Made by a program: the position numbers and the translations under genes. The notes below the pieces were generated by a model. It made no database searches and had not been told where the DNA came from. It saw only the letters and a program-made list of their open reading frames with translations. Shown piece after piece: positions 14,583 through 22,050 of a stretch of DNA of 23,175 nt. Every line of letters begins with the position of its first letter. Position 1 is the first letter of the stretch. The stretch is from a virus, in IMG/VR virus record IMGVR_UViG_3300017923_000138, positions 1 through 23,175 of that record. One strand, 5' to 3'.

Positions 14583-16250
14583 ATGCAGACAAATTTGTCA
14601 ACAAGTATGAACCCTAAAGTCCGGATTATTCCAGTAGTTAGCAGAACGGGAAGAAGCGATGAACATCATGATGGAAGGAAAAAAAGAATCGCAGCCTATG
14701 CCCGTGTGTCGACCTTGCTTGAACATCAAGCGTCCTCTTATGAACTTCAGGTTTCATATTATACGGATTATATAAAGAAGAACCCAGCCTGGGAGCTTTA
14801 TAAAATCTACACAGACGAAGGAATTACGGGTACAAACACAAAGAACAGAACGGGATTTCTTGAGATGATTGAAGATGCCAAAGCGGGAAAAATCGACTAC
14901 ATTCTAACAAAATCCATCAGCCGATTCGCTAGAAACACCCTTGATTGCTTGAGCTATGTAAGGTTATTAAAGAACTTAGATCCCCAGGTCGGCGTATTTT
15001 TTGAGAAGGAAAATTTGGACACACTCGACTCAAAATCAGAGCTATTTTTGACAATTTTAAGCTCCCTCGCGCAGGAAGAATCAAAATCATTAAGCATGAA
15101 TGCTACCTGGGGTGTAACAAAGCGTTTCTCTCAAGGTAAGCCTCATATACCAACCACATACTTTCTAGGATACGATACGAATGAAGATGGGAAGATTGTT
15201 ATTCTAGAAAAAGAAGCAGAAGTTGTGAGGCGGATATTTAGAGAATTTATAGAAGGAAAAGGAACAGCAAGGATCGCTAAAGGGTTGATGAAAGATGGCG
15301 TTTTAACAGCAAGGGGCAAGAAAACCTGGACCAGCGATTCAATTCGAAAAATATTGATCCAAGAAAAATATACAGGAGATTGCGTGGCACAGAAGACGGT
15401 AACAATAGACTTTTTAAGCCATAAAAGAGTTCCTAATAAAGACCACAAACCGAAATATTACATCCAAAATCACCATCCTGCAATTATCTCAAAAGAGGAT
15501 TGGGATAAGGTTCAAAAGGAGCTCATAAGAAGAAACGATCTACTAAGAAATCCCGAAAAGAAGTATAGGATGACCTATAGCGGGAAATCCGTATTTTCCA
15601 ATATGTTGTTTTGCGGGAAATGTGGCAGACCCGTTACACGCAGACGAATGACCTCATCAAAAAATGGTGAAAAATATCACTTTACAACATGGCACTGCAG
15701 GGTAGCAGCACATAGGGATATAGACAAAGGCATCAAATGTAATGCGAGTTATGTATGGGAAGAAGTATTGGAGAAAGCCTTCATGAAGATTCTCCAAGAG
15801 ATGAATGATGATCGTGATGAAGTGATCCGTGAAGCGCGACTCGCCAGTGAAGATTATGCCCTTACAGAAGCGGAGCAGGAAAAACTGGTCGAACTAGAGA
15901 CGAAGCTTGAACACATCACTAACAGAATCAGTGATTTGGCGGCGAGAGAATCAGCTACAAGTGATCCAGTATATGATGCAACAATGCGACATATGATTTA
16001 TGAGCAAGAGATCATTCAGCTCGAGTATGAGAATTTAAGCAAGATGGAAAGCGAAAGCATATTTATAAAGAAACATTTAGAAGAGTTCATTGAAAGTTTG
16101 GATGACTTGAGTGATGACGATGGCTTTCGAGAAGATATTTTTGTAAAGACCATTGAAAAAGGTGTGGTGCATGACAATCATCAAGTCGATTTCCATTTTA
16201 AATGCGGCATTAAATGGAGCATCAGCGCTGACCGTAAAGATTACATGTAG
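14583..16250 (+). CDS. Large serine recombinase 2
   Basis: Second recombinase of the cluster, 555 residues from ATG 14583 (AAAGGAG at 14566-14572 is ten bases away; the TTG at 14577 is too close to it). The catalytic serine is S43 in RIAAYARVST. The rest of the resolvase core is intact: YTDEGITGTNTKNRTGFLEM, DYILTKSISRFARNTLDCL and LAQEESKSLSMN. The Recombinase domain has IRKILIQEKYTGDCVAQKTV and HHPAIISKEDWDKVQ. A zinc ribbon begins C344-GK-C347 and closes with later Cys residues (TTWHC, KCN). A C-terminal coiled coil spans about residues 420-510. It is divergent from recombinase 1, so it is not a recent tandem duplicate. The tight packing suggests that the products act together or at different sites of the same element. 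Confidence 0.95.
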   Translation: MQTNLSTSMNPKVRIIPVVSRTGRSDEHHDGRKKRIAAYARVSTLLEHQASSYELQVSYYTDYIKKNPAWELYKIYTDEGITGTNTKNRTGFLEMIEDAKAGKIDYILTKSISRFARNTLDCLSYVRLLKNLDPQVGVFFEKENLDTLDSKSELFLTILSSLAQEESKSLSMNATWGVTKRFSQGKPHIPTTYFLGYDTNEDGKIVILEKEAEVVRRIFREFIEGKGTARIAKGLMKDGVLTARGKKTWTSDSIRKILIQEKYTGDCVAQKTVTIDFLSHKRVPNKDHKPKYYIQNHHPAIISKEDWDKVQKELIRRNDLLRNPEKKYRMTYSGKSVFSNMLFCGKCGRPVTRRRMTSSKNGEKYHFTTWHCRVAAHRDIDKGIKCNASYVWEEVLEKAFMKILQEMNDDRDEVIREARLASEDYALTEAEQEKLVELETKLEHITNRISDLAARESATSDPVYDATMRHMIYEQEIIQLEYENLSKMESESIFIKKHLEEFIESLDDLSDDDGFREDIFVKTIEKGVVHDNHQVDFHFKCGIKWSISADRKDYM

Positions 16251-16274
16251 GCAGCCGAGCCAAATCATGAAAAC

Positions 16275-16299
16275 AAACGCCTTAATACTGTAGGTGTTT
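16275..16299. repeat. Short inverted repeat between recombinase genes 2 and 3
   Basis: Arms AAACGCCT and AGGTGTTT (one G.T) with a 9-base loop. No T tract follows, so termination is doubtful. Confidence 0.35.
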
Positions 16300-16367
16300 A
16301 ACATAGAAAGATGAAAACTCCCTCAATCAGGATAAAGTACTTGCATTATATCCTGTACAGAGTGAAC

Positions 16368-16386
16368 ATACCTAGTAGCTAGGTAT
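16368..16386. promoter_or_regulatory. Perfect palindrome upstream of the fused recombinase gene
   Basis: ATACCTAG-TAG-CTAGGTAT, 8-base arms with a 3-base centre, ends 27 bases before the start codon and 11 bases before the AGAGGAG. It could be an operator or a recombinase-binding half-site pair. A weak -35 like TTGCAT sits at 16341-16346. Confidence 0.5.
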
Positions 16387-16413
16387 ATCACCGAAAAGAG
16401 AGGAGTTTTTTCT

Positions 16414-19400
16414 ATGGGCAAAACATCAGATGATGCTGTAAATAAAGCAACTGTTTATCAGTTGGATGAAATTGAAAACATGAATCCCAATGATACGAGG
16501 CAGTGGGTTCAAACATTATGGAACCCTTTAGATGAAAAGAGGAAAAGTCCGCTTGAAAGAACGGATGATGAAGTAAGGGTAGCCGCCTATTGCAGGGTTA
16601 GTCCAACACCGAACAAAAGAGGAAGATCCCTTCAAAATCAGATGAGTCATTATACAGAACTAATTCGGAATAAACCTAACTGGAAGTTTGTCGGGATCTA
16701 TTTTGATGATAATATTTCTGGCAGGACAATAAAGGATAGACGTAGTTTTAAGAGAATGCTCCGCCATGCCGAAGAAGGCAAATTGGACCTAATCATCACC
16801 AAAAGTGTGCAGCGATTCTCAAGGAATACAAAAGAACTACTTGAAGCCGTTGAAGAACTAAAAGGACATGGCACCGGGGTATATTTCGAGAAAGAGCGAA
16901 TTGACACATCCATCGATTATAATGCTTTTTTATTATCAACCTATGGCAGTCTTTCTCAAGCTGAAGTGGAAGCAATGTCAGAGCTGGGCAAGTGGGGAAT
17001 AGAGCAAAGACTATTAAGCGGTCGACCATATTTCCAGAAGACTTATGGATATGAACTGGTAAAAGGTTCTGGTAGATCGGAACTTAGGATTATTAATGAA
17101 GAAGCAGACGTTGTTAGGTGGATTTACAGAGAATACCTCAACGGCAAATCTCAGACAGACATCATGAGAACATTGACCCTTAGTGGTATCAAGACGCCTA
17201 GAGGACTGGATACATGGAACATTTCATCAGTAAAGAAGATATTAACCCTCCCGATTTATACAGGGAATTACATTGGTAGAACGACAAACAAGGATCTTAT
17301 GACGAACAGGGTTAGGTCATCAAAGGGCATGAGAGATAAGATTTTAATTGAAAATGCAAATCCACCGATCATTGATTTGGAGACCTTCGAGAAAGTGCAA
17401 AAGCTTATTGAAGACAATAGACCAAATAAAACCACGACCTCAAAAAAGACATTCAGCCCTTTTGCAGGGCGGATTATATGCGGTTATTGCGGGAACATCC
17501 ATTATAGAACAACAGACCGAGTGAAAGCAGCATATTGGGGTTGCAAGTTGCGTGTGGGGCATAAGGAACTATGTCCTACAAGTTATATCAGGGAAGAAGT
17601 TATGCGCGATATCCTTCAAAGAGGCTTTGAGGAATGGTTTGATTTTGGATCTGATAGAACAGTTAAAGAGCTGGAGCAAATGATAGAGTGGGTAAATAAG
17701 AATGACCATTTCGAATTTCATCGGCTCAAATACTTAACGGAAATTGAGATTGCGGAACATTTAATCGGATCCAGATTTACGCTAGAGGATGTTGAAGATA
17801 AGCGTAAACAATATGGAGAATTCGAAGATAAAATCAATCAGATAGAGGATGATAGGCAGTACAGGGACCAGGCTCTTGACTGGCTTAGTGAGGGAAAGGA
17901 TTCAGTGGCTTTCTTAACTGAGCTAACACTGGAGCTCATGAGAGCCTGGATTTTTACTGTTACTATATATTCTGACGAGAATTATACGATTCACTGGATT
18001 AATGGCAGCGAAACGAGTGTGGGTGATGTTGAGCTTTGCAAAAGTAAAGCTGAGGATTTCCGAAAATCTAGAGACGCCAAAATTGAGCAAACGGAACTCA
18101 TATCCGGACCTGATGCCACAATTGACAATGAACGTGAGGCCAAGACATTAAGTACTGAAAATTTGATATCAAGAGCTTCATATGGACCGGACACTAAAAA
18201 TAACAGGATAGAGAAATTAGAGAGTCTTCATTCAAGTGAAGGCATCAAAGAATACGGGAGAAGGGAGGAAATCGACGTGGCATTACCCCAAGTAACACAG
18301 ATTGATCATCAGCAGCATATGCAGTTAATGAGTCGCATCCATAAAAACGTAAAAGACAATTATCACCCAAAGATTGAGACTAAAAAGAAGTTAAAGGTCG
18401 CTGCCTACGTTCGAGTGTCGACCGATAAGGAAGAACAAGAGACAAGTCTAAAAACCCAAATAGCTTTTTATACCTACGCCATTCTCAAAAATCCCGAGTA
18501 TCAGTTTGCTGGTATCTATGTAGATGAAGGCATTACAGGAACTTCAACAAGACACCGTGAAGGATTCAATAGAATGATTGCTGATTGCAAAGCAGGAAAA
18601 ATCAATTTGATTCTGACAAAATCATTGTCACGGTTTAGTCGAAATACTATTGATGCAATTAAGTATGTACGGATCTTGAGAGAATTAGAGTCACCGACTT
18701 ATATTATTTTCGAGAAAGAAAATATTTCATCAGAAGATGATACCAGCGAGCTTATGGTCAGCTTGATGGGAGCCTTAGCACAGCAGGAGAGTAGAAATAT
18801 TGGAAGTTCCATCTCCTGGGGTAAACGAGCGCTGGCCAGTAGAGGGATAGTCAGGCCAAGAAGGCTTAACTATGGGTATGAATACAACGAGAATAAAGAG
18901 TGGGTCATCAAAGAAGAGGAAGCAGTAATTGTTAGGCGCATATATACGGATTACTTGAACGGGGTCAGACGAGCAGATATCTTTAAAAGACTTAATGATG
19001 AGGGTATCGTGCCACCATGTGGTTCCGGACTTTGGAGCAATTCCTCCATTCAAAACATCCTGGTGAATGTTGTTTACAAAGGGGATTACATTCACAATCA
19101 AAAATATAAAAATCCAGAACGTAAACAACCGCTTGTTCCAAACCGGGGAGAGCTGCCGATGATTCATATTGAGGATCACCACCCGGCCATTATTGAGAAG
19201 GACATGTGGGATGAAGTACAACAAATGAGAGCTGAGAGACAAAAAAGTGTGAAAAGAGTTCATCTCGGTTTTGAAAAAGAGGAAGTAAAAAATGAAGCTT
19301 TTACTGATAAATTTAAATGTGGAGAATGTGGTAGAACAGTTGGATTTGGAAGATATATAAATAGAAAAAGAGTTCAAAAGCTTGATGATAAAACAGGTGA

Positions 19401-20352
19401 AATTGAGAGGAAAAAGATCAAGAAAAAATCAAGCGTTACACTATTTTGGCGCTGTGGTTATGGCCTGCAGAATATGCTTCAGGCGTGTGATGCTAAACAG
19501 TTCAATCAAGAATATCTAGAAATCAATTTTCAGCATTTGCTGGTTGAAATGATTTCAAATCCTGAATTTAAGGCTTACTATGAAAAGCAAATGGATGAGC
19601 TTGAGATAAGTGAAGAAGAGCTAAGTATGGAGAAACAGCTGATAGATAGAATGAATGAGCTGTATCAAAAACTTTACGAAGCGGTGGATGAGGAGCTCAA
19701 CAAAAAGGGCAGAGACTCCCAGCGAATTGATATGCTTACGAGCAAGATTGTGGCAATACAGGAACAACTGAAAATCTACACAGAGAAAAGAGAGCAGCAA
19801 CAATTTCTACAATCAGAAATGGAGTGGTTCTTTAATAGCTACAAACTTCAGGATCTTTTAGGAAAGAAGAGAAGAATGAATTTTTATGGGTTCGATCAAA
19901 CCAAGTACGGAAAATCACTGCTTCCATCAAAGGTTTTAGAGACGGGTCTTAAGGTCGAAGAAGCAAGCTTTAACAGAGAATTATTTGAGAGGCTGATTGA
20001 ATCTGGCATAATCTATAAAGATGGGACAATGGTGTTCAATCTGAAAGTCGGGCTTGAGTGGTCCACGCCGGTAACTTATGAGAACTATAAAAAGCTCATC
20101 ACTAAGCGAAGGAAGCTTGATAACTTTTTGAAGCGACTGGATTTTTTAAACGGACCTGAAATAAAAAAGCTTATGAAGTATTGCCGAACGCCTAGAACTA
20201 GCCATGAGATGTTAGCATTCATGGGAGATGTGATGACAATTGAACATTTCAGGACAACGATAATCAACCCATTGGTTGAAATGGATAGACTGAAACGGAC
20301 GATTCCAGAATATATCTACAGCCATGATCAGAAGTATTATACGGAAAGCTGA
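16414..20352 (+). CDS. Double large serine recombinase (two complete units fused) with winged-helix-like C-terminus
   Basis: One open frame of 1312 residues with two full recombinases, about twice the usual length. The start is ATG 16414 behind AGAGGAG. Unit 1 (to about 560): catalytic S63 in VAAYCRVS, DLIITKSVQRFSRNTKELLE, a zinc ribbon from C356/C359 (ICGYCGN), then a coiled region. A polar linker (about 565-640) joins it to unit 2: catalytic S669 in VAAYVRVST, IYVDEGITGTSTRHREGFNR, LILTKSLSRFSRNTIDAIK, a zinc ribbon from C969/C972 (KCGECGR) and a long coiled coil (about 1045-1130). Residues 1247-1312 (PRTSHEMLAFMGD, FRTTIINPLVEMDRL) look like a winged helix of the kind at the C-termini of RecG-like/AlbA_2 and Fic proteins. 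An internal AAGGGAGG and in-frame GTG (18277) suggest that the second unit was, or still is, also translated separately. Confidence 0.92.
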   Translation: MGKTSDDAVNKATVYQLDEIENMNPNDTRQWVQTLWNPLDEKRKSPLERTDDEVRVAAYCRVSPTPNKRGRSLQNQMSHYTELIRNKPNWKFVGIYFDDNISGRTIKDRRSFKRMLRHAEEGKLDLIITKSVQRFSRNTKELLEAVEELKGHGTGVYFEKERIDTSIDYNAFLLSTYGSLSQAEVEAMSELGKWGIEQRLLSGRPYFQKTYGYELVKGSGRSELRIINEEADVVRWIYREYLNGKSQTDIMRTLTLSGIKTPRGLDTWNISSVKKILTLPIYTGNYIGRTTNKDLMTNRVRSSKGMRDKILIENANPPIIDLETFEKVQKLIEDNRPNKTTTSKKTFSPFAGRIICGYCGNIHYRTTDRVKAAYWGCKLRVGHKELCPTSYIREEVMRDILQRGFEEWFDFGSDRTVKELEQMIEWVNKNDHFEFHRLKYLTEIEIAEHLIGSRFTLEDVEDKRKQYGEFEDKINQIEDDRQYRDQALDWLSEGKDSVAFLTELTLELMRAWIFTVTIYSDENYTIHWINGSETSVGDVELCKSKAEDFRKSRDAKIEQTELISGPDATIDNEREAKTLSTENLISRASYGPDTKNNRIEKLESLHSSEGIKEYGRREEIDVALPQVTQIDHQQHMQLMSRIHKNVKDNYHPKIETKKKLKVAAYVRVSTDKEEQETSLKTQIAFYTYAILKNPEYQFAGIYVDEGITGTSTRHREGFNRMIADCKAGKINLILTKSLSRFSRNTIDAIKYVRILRELESPTYIIFEKENISSEDDTSELMVSLMGALAQQESRNIGSSISWGKRALASRGIVRPRRLNYGYEYNENKEWVIKEEEAVIVRRIYTDYLNGVRRADIFKRLNDEGIVPPCGSGLWSNSSIQNILVNVVYKGDYIHNQKYKNPERKQPLVPNRGELPMIHIEDHHPAIIEKDMWDEVQQMRAERQKSVKRVHLGFEKEEVKNEAFTDKFKCGECGRTVGFGRYINRKRVQKLDDKTGEIERKKIKKKSSVTLFWRCGYGLQNMLQACDAKQFNQEYLEINFQHLLVEMISNPEFKAYYEKQMDELEISEEELSMEKQLIDRMNELYQKLYEAVDEELNKKGRDSQRIDMLTSKIVAIQEQLKIYTEKREQQQFLQSEMEWFFNSYKLQDLLGKKRRMNFYGFDQTKYGKSLLPSKVLETGLKVEEASFNRELFERLIESGIIYKDGTMVFNLKVGLEWSTPVTYENYKKLITKRRKLDNFLKRLDFLNGPEIKKLMKYCRTPRTSHEMLAFMGDVMTIEHFRTTIINPLVEMDRLKRTIPEYIYSHDQKYYTES
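18261..18279 (+). promoter_or_regulatory. Internal ribosome binding site and GTG start inside the fused recombinase
   Basis: AAGGGAGG at 18261-18268 lies eight bases before GTG 18277-18279, which is in frame and would start at residue 622 of the fusion (VALPQVTQID). The encoded product would be a 691-residue single recombinase with its own ~47-residue N-terminal extension, matching the layout of the other units in the cluster. Confidence 0.65.
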
Positions 20353-20447
20353 AATTTTGAAGTAATGAATTTTCGAATTTTGTCGATATAAATACTAATC
20401 CGGGGTATAATAATGACAAGAGTAATAGTCGCAAAAATAAAAAATTC

Positions 20448-20476
20448 TTGAAAGATATTCTGAATGATGGTAAAAT
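20448..20476 (+). promoter_or_regulatory. Promoter upstream of the GNAT pair
   Basis: TTGAAA (20448-20453), a 17-base spacer and TAAAAT (20471-20476). It lies after the recombinase stop and 110 bases before the small gene's start. Confidence 0.6.
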
Positions 20477-20501
20477 GGTCTAACTAGAAAAATTAGGAAT
20501 C

Positions 20502-20530
20502 TAGCCAATCAAGGCAGAATATGATATAAT
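20502..20530 (+). promoter_or_regulatory. Second promoter upstream of the GNAT pair, extended -10
   Basis: TAGCCA (20502-20507), a 17-base spacer and a perfect TATAAT (20525-20530) preceded by TGA, an extended -10. It is 56 bases before the small gene's start. Confidence 0.6.
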
Positions 20531-20586
20531 GTATATGTATCAAAAGAATGAGTAAGGCATATTATAATAGCAAAGGAGGGATTAGA

Positions 20587-20760
20587 ATGGCCACATCATC
20601 TTTTAATAAGGATTTCACGTTGAATACCAAGAAGGCTGTGGAGTCATTCGAGAGAATTGTTTCCACTCCTAACAAAAGCGTTAAAATAAATAGAAACTTG
20701 GTATCGCCTGAAAAAGAGAGGCGAGGTGAGCAAAAATTAAAACAAATGTTATCTCGCTAA
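20587..20760 (+). CDS. Small protein upstream of a GNAT-fold protein, candidate antitoxin
   Basis: Protein of 57 residues. ATG 20587 is behind AAAGGAGGG (20572-20580); the in-frame ATG at 20548 has no ribosome binding site and is rejected. The sequence is highly charged, with TLNTKKAVESFERIVSTPNK in the middle and a basic C-terminus (SPEKERRGEQKLKQMLSR). I recognise no named domain. Small proteins of this appearance often precede GNAT-fold genes in Firmicutes, and the size, charge and tight coupling to the next gene (14 bases) fit an antitoxin that binds DNA or its partner. This is inference. Two promoters upstream give it transcription independent of the recombinase cluster, as expected for an addiction module or for host genes next to the prophage end. 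Confidence 0.6.
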   Translation: MATSSFNKDFTLNTKKAVESFERIVSTPNKSVKINRNLVSPEKERRGEQKLKQMLSR

Positions 20761-20774
20761 AAAGACTAATAGAA

Positions 20775-21341
20775 ATGAGTGATGAGACTAAAGCTCAAGA
20801 ACTTATTTCTATTTTTGTTTGTGAAAAAGATGCAGACATCGAAAACTTTCTTAAAAGCAGGGCAATCCAATTTGAGAAATTAGGTAAGAGTAGAACCTTT
20901 TTCATTTATGATGAAGATCAGGATGAGTTCCAGATTCTTGCCTACTTCACGCTAGCTATACAGGTGTTGAAAATTCCAGAGGGTATGCTTTCTGGAAACA
21001 AAGTTAAAAAGCTAGATGGACTGAGTGCCAACATGCGAGGGAGTCGTATCACGGAGTTTCCGTCTATTCTAATTGGACAGCTTGGGAAAAATGAAATGTA
21101 TCCAGGAGTTATCTCTGGATCAGATGTATTGGAATATTGTTTGGCCACAATTTTTGAAGGACAAGCCCGATTAGGTGGAAGAATAATCATGTTGGAATGT
21201 AAAGATATTCCTTACTTGATTAGTTTGTACGAGAAGTTCGGATTTAATGTATTGGAAAGAGAATATGGAGAAGGAGAACTTCTGCAGATGATTAAGATTC
21301 TTGAAGAAGATGAAATTATCGAACCTAAAGAAGAAGTTTAA
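20775..21341 (+). CDS. GNAT-fold protein, candidate acetyltransferase toxin
   Basis: Protein of 188 residues starting at ATG 20775. It has no strong ribosome binding site, so translation is probably coupled to the gene 14 bases upstream. The middle shows a GNAT-like layout: strand FFIYDEDQDEFQILAYFTLA, a long insert (about 75-105), EYCLATIFEGQARLGGRII as the probable acetyl-CoA-binding segment, and the very typical LISLYEKFGFNVLER near the end. GNAT toxins such as TacT and AtaT acetylate charged tRNAs and pair with ribbon-helix-helix antitoxins. The partner here is not visibly ribbon-helix-helix, so this may be a different branch. The glycine motif (Q-A-R-L-G-G-R) is only a partial match to R/Q-x-x-G-x-G/A. 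It could instead be an ordinary acetyltransferase. Confidence 0.65.
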   Translation: MSDETKAQELISIFVCEKDADIENFLKSRAIQFEKLGKSRTFFIYDEDQDEFQILAYFTLAIQVLKIPEGMLSGNKVKKLDGLSANMRGSRITEFPSILIGQLGKNEMYPGVISGSDVLEYCLATIFEGQARLGGRIIMLECKDIPYLISLYEKFGFNVLEREYGEGELLQMIKILEEDEIIEPKEEV

Positions 21342-21375
21342 GTTTGGATAAAGTAACTACATATTTAGCATAATT

Positions 21376-21406
21376 GCCTATCACATTGTGATGGGCTTTA
21401 TTTTTT
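21376..21406 (+). terminator. Terminator of the GNAT operon
   Basis: GCCTATCAC/GTGATGGGC, nine pairs with one G.T and a 3-base loop, followed by TTTATTTTTT. It begins 35 bases after the GNAT stop. Confidence 0.8.
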
Positions 21407-21422
21407 GTGATCACAGATGAAC

Positions 21423-21486
21423 CACCAAGATGGCATCTAGGCTCGGCATCAGTTCCGAACTTAGACTTGCATCTTGGTGATTTTTT
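21423..21486. terminator. Long structured hairpin with T tract
   Basis: Perfect 10-base arms CACCAAGATG (21423-21432) and CATCTTGGTG (21470-21479) enclose 37 bases with possible inner pairs TCTA/TAGA and TCGG/CCGA, then ATTTTTT. It is larger than a simple terminator and could be a folded RNA end or, given the prophage edge, part of a recombination site. Confidence 0.55.
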
Positions 21487-21650
21487 GGTTTTTCGAAGGA
21501 ATCTCGACAGGTTTGCGATTTCAGGCGATATAGCTCGAAGTTAAACAACAGGTCCTAAATTAAATAAAAATCCGACACAGGCCAATCTGAAGGCTCGATT
21601 TTTTTGCTCATATACAAAAATGGCAATTGCTAGAATAGATTTTCGAACTT

Positions 21651-21680
21651 TTGAACTAATCTACTGAGTAACAATATAAT
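21651..21680 (+). promoter_or_regulatory. Promoter directly upstream of a terminator hairpin
   Basis: TTGAAC (21651-21656), an 18-base spacer and a perfect TATAAT (21675-21680). The expected start near 21687 lies only about 13 bases before the hairpin at 21700. Confidence 0.55.
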
Positions 21681-21699
21681 AGAAGGAATTTTTCGAGAG

Positions 21700-21735
21700 A
21701 GCTCATTTCTTAACTGAAATGGGCTTATTTTTTTA
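21700..21735 (+). terminator. Terminator or attenuator in the aminotransferase leader
   Basis: AGCTCATTTC/GAAATGGGCT, ten pairs with one T.G and a 6-base loop, followed by TATTTTTTTAT. A transcript from the adjacent promoter would end after about 45 bases unless termination is relieved. Confidence 0.7.
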
Positions 21736-22050
21736 TCCTTACAGTATAATGTATAAAACTACATATTGTATTTTAGACAACTTAAATACATTAACAACCA
21801 CAATATATTGTGTTTTTATCCATCTCGTATCATGCCGACGTGAGTATGGTGAAAGGATAAAGAGGGTCTATCCCAGTAATATCAACAGTCCTAACAGAAA
21901 AGCAAAAATGTACATTTCAATTCAATACAAAAATAGATAGAAAATACAGATCAGATTAAAATACATAAATTAGAAATCAAGAAGGTGCTAAATACATAAA
22001 AGCACCTCTATACAATACATAGACTTTAGATTAGGAAGGATGACGGTAAT

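Larger units (their letters stand above)
21487..22050. other. Gene-free stretch before the aminotransferase gene
   Basis: No convincing gene; a 73-codon open frame at 21719-21940 has no ribosome binding site and starts inside a terminator. Contents: a terminator-like AAAAATC/GATTTTT hairpin with inner GCC/GGC (21566-21607); a promoter at 21651-21680; a terminator at 21700-21735; an inverted repeat GGTGCT/AGCACC (21984-22006); and three copies of AATACATA between 21957 and 22022. This would be a leader of over 300 bases if the promoter serves the aminotransferase. Confidence 0.5.

Noticed and set aside
18775-19377. 200-codon open frame on the minus strand
   Set aside because: Lies wholly inside the double recombinase gene, whose coding sequence is unmistakable. 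The minus-strand translation is Phe/Ser/Ile-rich without domain motifs and has no ribosome binding site.
21719-21940. 73-codon plus-strand frame in the leader region
   Set aside because: Starts inside the terminator arm at 21716-21725, has no ribosome binding site, and its composition looks non-coding.
20353-22050. Search for a right attachment site of the prophage
   Set aside because: Without the left end or an empty chromosome, no repeat can be tested. Several palindromes exist but none can be called att.
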